Shown here in pieces: positions 59,547 through 64,000 of a DNA stretch of 64,000 bases. The first letter of the stretch is position 1. Every line of letters begins with the position of its first letter. The notes under the pieces are model-generated. The model did no database searches. It saw only the letters and a list, made by a program, of their open reading frames with translations, and was not told where the DNA came from. The translations under genes and the position numbers were made by a program. Source of the stretch: an uncultured Prevotella sp. (lineage in GTDB: Bacteria; Bacteroidota; Bacteroidia; Bacteroidales; Bacteroidaceae); NCBI GenBank assembly GCA_900540375.1, contig UQFS01000003.1, forward strand, positions 1-64,000, given 5' to 3'.

Positions 59547-59577
59547 CGCCCCACCTTCCAAGCAAGAAGGTGGGGCG
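59547..59577 (+). terminator. Terminator after the small AraC-type gene
   Basis: Perfect 12-bp arms CGCCCCACCTTC/GAAGGTGGGGCG (59547-59558 with 59566-59577), 7-base loop, then CTTTCT, 7 bp after the stop codon. Confidence 0.88.
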
Positions 59578-59618
59578 CTTTCTATATTAATGAGGTCGGG
59601 AAATTATCGCCAGATACG

Positions 59619-59772
59619 CTCTATAGAACCGACATCAACAAGCCATAGAACAGACAACAACAAGCCATAGAACCTTTATCAACAGGCCATCAAGCCTTTG
59701 AAACGGTTCATAGAACCATTATAAGCGCGCTATAAGGCTTTAATCGGAACGCGATAGAGCCATTAGCAGGCT
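59619..59772. repeat. 22-bp tandem repeat array (seven units)
   Basis: Units start at 59619, 59641, 59663, 59685, 59707, 59729 and 59751. A core ATAGAACC/ATAGAGCC/ATAAGGC recurs in nearly every unit, and the second and third share 16 of 22 bases. It lies between the AraC-type gene and the ybeY stop codon, about 50 bp beyond the latter. Confidence 0.85.
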
Positions 59773-59820
59773 TGCGCGAAAAATACAAGAGACACACAAA
59801 CTACGCTTGCGGACGCAGGG

Positions 59821-60246
59821 TCAGCCCAAATACTTAGGGAGCATGGCCAAAGCCTTGTCCTCATTGGCTTCCATGATCTCACGCTCACCAGGCCCTTTGT
59901 CATTGATGCCACAGAGATGCAGGATGCCATGAATAATGACACGGTGCAGCTCATCATCGTAGGCCTTGCCAAACTGCTCGGCATTGCTGCGTACCGTGTC
60001 CAGCGAGATGACCATGTCACCATTGATCACGTCACCCTCATCATAGTCAAACGTGATGATGTCGGTGTAATAGTCGTGCCCAAGATACTGGTTGTTGACC
60101 TCAAGAATCTTCTCGTCGCTGACAAACATATAGCCAATCTCTCCTACCCGCCGACCATAGATGGCAGCTACAGCCTTGATCCAAGCTGTGGTAGAACGAT
60201 GATTGAACTCCGGCATCTTTACGCCGTCTGACTGATAACTAATCAT
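59821..60246 (-). CDS. ybeY: rRNA maturation endonuclease YbeY, variant zinc site
   Basis: A 141-residue YbeY/UPF0054 protein acting in 16S rRNA 3' maturation and ribosome quality control. The start is the ATG at 60246. The conserved HGILHLCG supplies His106 and His110, but the third ligand of the usual H-x3-H-x5-H motif is Asp116 (HGILHLCGINDK). YYTDIITFDYDEGDVINGDMVISLD is standard. It is 67 bp after coaD on the same strand. Confidence 0.92.
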   Translation of the reverse strand: MISYQSDGVKMPEFNHRSTTAWIKAVAAIYGRRVGEIGYMFVSDEKILEVNNQYLGHDYYTDIITFDYDEGDVINGDMVISLDTVRSNAEQFGKAYDDELHRVIIHGILHLCGINDKGPGEREIMEANEDKALAMLPKYLG

Positions 60247-60313
60247 ATTGTTGTGGATTAAAAGTCTATTTACAGGGTACAAACTTCAAGAGTCTACATA
60301 ACTCCTAAACACT

Positions 60314-60787
60314 TTATTCCCGTTTCTTTCCTCCCGGCAACATCCAGGAAGCGTCTTTGTGGAAGTGGACGAGCTCACGATAGGCGGTAGACGAGATGCT
60401 TGTCATCTCCGGGCTGGCATAGATCAGCAGGGTTTCCAAACCGCCCAGCTTACGGTTGTAGTCTGCCTGCACACGCTCATACTCGAAATCTTGTATCGAC
60501 CTCACGCCTTTGACGACATAATGCGCTCCGACGCGCTGAGCAAGGTCTATGGCCAAATCGTTATATGGTACCACCTCGATGCTTTTCTCGTCGCTGTAGA
60601 GTCTCTGAATGGCGTTTACGCGCTCTTCTATCGAATAAGCATGCTGCTTGCGGGGATTATCCCCCACTCCAATGACCAGTTTATCGAATAGTGGCAACGC
60701 CCGCCGCACGATCTCGTCGTGACCTATCGTAAACGGATCAAAGGAACCTACAAACAGACCTATACGTTGATTCTGATCTTGATTCAT
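60314..60787 (-). CDS. coaD: Phosphopantetheine adenylyltransferase
   Basis: A 157-residue nucleotidyltransferase that makes dephospho-CoA from phosphopantetheine and ATP. GLFVGSFDPFTIGH holds the adenylyl-binding (T/H)xGH signature, GVGDNPRKQ and VVKGVRSIQDFEYE follow, and the C-terminal SISSTAYREL matches the ISS(T/S)-x-R motif. Full length. It lies 158 bp downstream of parE on the same strand, the gap being filled by a 22-bp repeat array. Confidence 0.95.
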   Translation of the reverse strand: MNQDQNQRIGLFVGSFDPFTIGHDEIVRRALPLFDKLVIGVGDNPRKQHAYSIEERVNAIQRLYSDEKSIEVVPYNDLAIDLAQRVGAHYVVKGVRSIQDFEYERVQADYNRKLGGLETLLIYASPEMTSISSTAYRELVHFHKDASWMLPGGKKRE

Positions 60788-60798
60788 AAACCGTCATG

Positions 60799-60940
60799 TC
60801 CTCCTTTCCCTTCTGGTATTATATCCTTTTCTTTGCCTTGGTTGACAAGAGACACCATCCTTATTTATTAAAAATATCTTCCTTATCAATAAGGAAGATA
60901 TTCCTTGTTGATCAAAGATGTCTTCCTTGCCTATCATAGA
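60799..60940. repeat. 22-bp tandem repeat array after parE
   Basis: CCTT blocks recur at 60859, 60881, 60903 and 60925 at exact 22-bp steps, within units such as AGATATTCCTTGTTGATCAA; weaker copies extend to about 60803. The array starts within 10 bp of the parE stop codon. Confidence 0.75.
60873..60902. terminator. Hairpin between parE and coaD
   Basis: Perfect 14-bp arms AATATCTTCCTTAT/ATAAGGAAGATATT (60873-60886 with 60889-60902) separated by CA, formed by two neighbouring units of the repeat array. It could attenuate transcription into coaD. Confidence 0.55.
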
Positions 60941-60945
60941 TACGC

Positions 60946-62937
60946 TTATTCGCCATCATCGGCATTCGCCTCTTCTTCACCTTCGGGCTTATCCTCCTCG
61001 ATCACTAAATTATCAATGATGAAGTTCTGACGCTCCATGGTATTCTTGCCCATATAGTATTCCAGAAGTTTCTGCACTTGGTCGTTCTTGTGCAAGGTGA
61101 CCTGCTCGAGTCGTATGTCCGGACCGATGAAATGGGCAAACTCATCGGGAGAGATCTCACCCAAACCCTTGAATCGCGTGATCTCTGGGTCTGGTCCGAG
61201 GTCGCGAATCGCGTCAAGACGCTCCTGTTCGGTATAGCAATAACGGGTAACGAAGTCGCTCTTCTTCTCATTCTTAAGCAATTTGGCGTCTGCGTTAGCG
61301 ATGACTTGTTTGTTCTTGATCTTAGAACGACGGTTGCGCACACGGAAGAGTGGCGTCTGCAAAACATAGACATGGCCCTTCTTGATCAGCTCGGGATAGA
61401 ACTGCAAGAAGAAGGTGATGACCAGCAAACGGATGTGCATGCCATCGACATCAGCATCGGTGGCCACGATCACCTTATTATATCTCAGGTCGTCGAGTCC
61501 GTCCTCAATGTCCAAGGCTGCCTGAAGGAGGTTGAACTCTTCGTTTTCATAGACCACCTTCTTAGACAGGCCGAAGCAGTTAAGTGGCTTTCCTCTCAGT
61601 GAGAAGACAGCCTGCGTGTTGACATCGCGACTCTTGGTGATGCTACCACTTGCGGAGTCTCCCTCGGTGATAAAGATGGAGGATTCCTCCTTGCGATCGT
61701 CACGGACATCACAGAAATGAATGCGACAGTCGCGAAGCTTGCGGTTGTGAAGGTTGGCTTTCTTGGCACGCTCACGTGCCAACTTGGTGACTCCGGCCAT
61801 CGCCTTACGCTCGCGTTCACTCTCCTTGACCTTGTTTTCAAGCACGTCAGCAACGTCCTCTTTATGGATATGCAGGTAGTTGTCGACCTCACGCTTGATA
61901 AAATCACCGACATACTTGTTGATAGTCTCGCCGCCGGGTTCCATGAGTGTAGAGCCAAGCTTGATCTTTGTCTGACTCTCAAACACTGGCTCCTCTACAT
62001 TGATGGCGATGGCTGCAACAATACCATTGCGGATATCGGTGTACTCGTAGTTCTTATCGAAGAACTCCTTAATCGTTTTGGCAATATGCTCTTTGAAAGC
62101 ACTCTGATGCGTACCGCCCTGTGTGGTATGCTGTCCATTGACAAAGCTATGATATTCCTCACCATACTGATTGGTATGGGTAAAGGCGATCTCAATATCC
62201 TCTCCCTTGATGTGCACGATAGGATAGAGCGGATCGACAGTCATATTGTCAACCAGCAGGTCCTCCAAACCATTGCGGCTCTTGATACGCCGCCCGTTGT
62301 ACATGATCGTCAGACCGGAGTTGAGGTAGGTATAGTTGCGGAGCATGGTCTCCACAAACTCGTCATGGAACGAATAGTTCTTAAACAGCGTATCATCAGG
62401 CTGGAAGAAGATATAGGTACCATTCTCGTCCTGAGTCTCTTCGGTATGGTCTTCCTTCAGCACACCTTTCTCAAAGACCAGGCAGCGCACCGTACCGTCG
62501 CGATAGCTCTTCACCTCAAAGCGGGAACTCAAAGCATTGACGGCCTTGACGCCGACGCCATTCAGTCCCACACTTTTCTTAAAAGCTTTGGAATCGTATT
62601 TACCTCCTGTATTGAGCACAGAGACCGCTTCGACGAGCTTGCCCTGAGGGATGCCACGTCCATAGTCACGGACAGAGACACACAGATTGTCAATGATATC
62701 CACTTCTATGCGGTCTCCTGCATGCATCTTGAACTCATCTATAGAGTTGTCGATGACTTCCTTTAACAACACATACACGCCATCCTCAGGCAGTGAGCCG
62801 TCGCCCAAGCGCCCGATATACATACCGGGACGTGTGCGCACATGCTCCATGTCACTGAGGTGACGTATGTTGTCATCTGTGTAAGCCACTGTGGGCTGTT
62901 CCTGCGTTTTGTTGGTATTATTTTTATTTTCAGACAT
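60946..62937 (-). CDS. parE: DNA topoisomerase IV subunit B
   Basis: A 663-residue type IIA topoisomerase ATPase subunit. GHKL domain with LKEVIDNSIDEFKM, VRDYGRGIPQGKLVE and GVNGVG-like KSVGLNGVGVKAVNALS; Toprim domain with FITEGDSASGSI, RGKPLN and VIVATDADVDGMHIRLL. The N-terminus LSDMEHVRTRPGMYIGRLGDG and the absence of an extra Toprim insert favour ParE over GyrB. The acidic tail (EEDKPEGEEEANADDGE) is normal for the group. Starts 39 bp after the acetyltransferase-like gene. Confidence 0.93.
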   Translation of the reverse strand: MSENKNNTNKTQEQPTVAYTDDNIRHLSDMEHVRTRPGMYIGRLGDGSLPEDGVYVLLKEVIDNSIDEFKMHAGDRIEVDIIDNLCVSVRDYGRGIPQGKLVEAVSVLNTGGKYDSKAFKKSVGLNGVGVKAVNALSSRFEVKSYRDGTVRCLVFEKGVLKEDHTEETQDENGTYIFFQPDDTLFKNYSFHDEFVETMLRNYTYLNSGLTIMYNGRRIKSRNGLEDLLVDNMTVDPLYPIVHIKGEDIEIAFTHTNQYGEEYHSFVNGQHTTQGGTHQSAFKEHIAKTIKEFFDKNYEYTDIRNGIVAAIAINVEEPVFESQTKIKLGSTLMEPGGETINKYVGDFIKREVDNYLHIHKEDVADVLENKVKESERERKAMAGVTKLARERAKKANLHNRKLRDCRIHFCDVRDDRKEESSIFITEGDSASGSITKSRDVNTQAVFSLRGKPLNCFGLSKKVVYENEEFNLLQAALDIEDGLDDLRYNKVIVATDADVDGMHIRLLVITFFLQFYPELIKKGHVYVLQTPLFRVRNRRSKIKNKQVIANADAKLLKNEKKSDFVTRYCYTEQERLDAIRDLGPDPEITRFKGLGEISPDEFAHFIGPDIRLEQVTLHKNDQVQKLLEYYMGKNTMERQNFIIDNLVIEEDKPEGEEEANADDGE

Positions 62938-62976
62938 TTAGTTATGACAGGATGAGGGGGTTACAATATGATCGCG

Positions 62977-64000
62977 TCAGTCGATAGCCTTGCGATAGCA
63001 ACGACGACGCTTATGATTGATGTGTTCCAACGCGCTCCATTGGCTTTGCACGCCACTGTTGCTTTCCATCTCCACCTGCGATTCTCCCCACTTGATACCA
63101 TAGTCGATGTATCTTGGGATCAGATCGGCGAAGAGCAGTGCGTTGGCTCCTTTGGCGCGGTATTCAGGACGGAAGCCGATGAGCAGCAAGTCCACGCCAT
63201 CGGTCTTGTGGAATTTGGCCGCTCTCAGCACATGCCACCAGCCAAATGGCAGCAAGCGTCCACGATGGCACTTCTGCATGGCGTGCGACAGCGAAGGCAT
63301 GGTGATGCCTACTCCGGCGATACGGTCATTGTTGTTGCTGTCAACAATCACCGTTACGAGATTGAGATCCAAGGCGGGCATATACGACTTGACGTATTGA
63401 TCGATCTGTCGCTCCGTAAGCGTCACGAAACCATACAGGTCTTTATATGTCTCATTGATGACACGGAAGACCTCATGGGCATAGCCGTTGCGTATGTCTG
63501 CCTTGGTGATCTTCTTCACGTGCAGATTGTATCTCTTCTCCACAATCGTGGCGAGCTTCTCATATTTCTCGGGCACCTTATCAGGCACAGGCATGTAATA
63601 TTCTACATAGTCGTTGTCTTTCTCCCAACCGCCCAGCTTTTCCATGTGCTCGGGATAGTAAGCATAGTTGTAGATGGTAGGCATGGTTCCGAGCTTATCA
63701 AAGCCCCAGGTGAGCATGCCTTCAGGGTCGAGGTCGGTAAATCCAAGCGGTCCGACGACAGAGTTCATACCTTTCTTGCGCCCATATTCAGCCACAGCAT
63801 CGAGCAACGCCTGGCTTACTTCAATGTCATCAATGAAGTCGATCCACCCAAAACGCACGTCTTTGACGTTCCACCGTTCATTGGCGCGATGATTGATAAT
63901 GGCAGCCACACGACCAGCCAACTTCCCATCCTTGTAAGCAAGATAATATTCTGCCTCACAGAAGTCAAAAGCCACATTCTTGTCTTTGCGCAATGTTGCC
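62977..64000 (-). CDS. GNAT-like acetyltransferase, 5' end outside the window
   Basis: The frame runs off the right edge; at least 341 residues are present and the start lies beyond 64000 (the only initiator inside is a TTG at 63993 in mid-protein). The N-terminal visible part VAFDFCEAEYYLAYKDGKLAGRVAAIINH and the GVGITMPSLSHAMQ and LIGFRPEYRAKGANALLFADL segments resemble the GNAT fold, including an acetyl-CoA-loop-like REYRxKG. Homologues in Bacteroidetes are annotated as N-acetyltransferases of unknown substrate (YghO-like). It heads the visible part of the acetyltransferase-parE-coaD-ybeY run. Confidence 0.78.
   Translation of the reverse strand, partial: ATLRKDKNVAFDFCEAEYYLAYKDGKLAGRVAAIINHRANERWNVKDVRFGWIDFIDDIEVSQALLDAVAEYGRKKGMNSVVGPLGFTDLDPEGMLTWGFDKLGTMPTIYNYAYYPEHMEKLGGWEKDNDYVEYYMPVPDKVPEKYEKLATIVEKRYNLHVKKITKADIRNGYAHEVFRVINETYKDLYGFVTLTERQIDQYVKSYMPALDLNLVTVIVDSNNNDRIAGVGITMPSLSHAMQKCHRGRLLPFGWWHVLRAAKFHKTDGVDLLLIGFRPEYRAKGANALLFADLIPRYIDYGIKWGESQVEMESNSGVQSQWSALEHINHKRRRCYRKAID

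Noticed and set aside
59619..59772. 22-bp array considered as a CRISPR array
   Set aside because: Units are directly adjacent with no spacers, they drift in sequence, and there are no cas genes.
60946..62937. DNA gyrase subunit B
   Set aside because: The N-terminal signature (HVRTRPGMYIGRLGDG) and overall plan fit topoisomerase IV ParE better, although the two are hard to separate without a tree.

Overview
The window looks like a chromosomal segment of a Bacteroidales bacterium, most likely Prevotella or a close relative (Prevotellaceae). The basis is a SusC/SusD pair with a surface glycan-binding lipoprotein, promoters of the Bacteroidetes type (TTTG, about 20 bp, TAnnTTTG), DUF4369/TlpA proteins, a fused SpmA-SpmB protein, Bacteroidetes-type LepB, and secreted proteins ending in a short 'YNLAGQRV...KG..I.NGKK' tail. 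No tRNA, rRNA, insertion sequence, integrase or CRISPR array was recognised. Assignments come from reading motifs and context; no database search was run.

Layout. 1-0.8 kb: 3' part of a secreted protein whose start is not visible. 0.9-7.7 kb (minus): topA-aroK-speA-argB-ECF sigma-anti-sigma-like gene. 7.9-11 kb (minus): Nudix hydrolase and two thioredoxin-fold envelope proteins, one without its cysteines. 11.2-16.9 kb (minus): DEAD-box helicase, short-chain dehydrogenase, polysaccharide flippase, SpmAB-like membrane protein. 17-18.5 kb (plus): sugar-phosphate transferase that starts exopolysaccharide or O-antigen synthesis.

18.6-37.9 kb is a polysaccharide utilisation locus that I read as beta-mannan/glucomannan degradation. 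The minus arm is susC-susD-glycan-binding lipoprotein-GH5, with a separately promoted SASA-type acetylesterase beyond it and a secreted protein upstream of susC. The plus arm is CE7 esterase-GH26 mannanase-GH130 phosphorylase-GPH symporter-2-epimerase-AraC regulator. Together they suggest deacetylation and endo-cleavage outside the cytoplasm, import of mannobiose, epimerisation to mannosyl-glucose, and phosphorolysis to mannose-1-phosphate and glucose.

38-64 kb is mostly housekeeping: dps, pnp, a PfkB sugar kinase, an M16 peptidase, dapB-lepB-(catalytically degenerate signal-peptidase homologue)-wbqC-like, a PCMD lipoprotein/beta-barrel/calycin-like envelope trio, then DUF2851, thioesterase, dprA, dus, ruvB, S41 protease and a small AraC-type protein; on the minus strand at the end, an acetyltransferase-like gene, parE, coaD and ybeY.

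The most unusual signal is in the spaces between genes. At least six intergenic stretches carry degenerate tandem repeats with a period of 21-22 bp, each with a different sequence, usually starting at or overlapping the stop codon of a gene. The same window has three 7-bp-period repeats placed at gene starts, a recurring AT-rich TATATATAATAAGG element, and a perfect 54-bp palindrome. I know of no established explanation for the 22-bp arrays.
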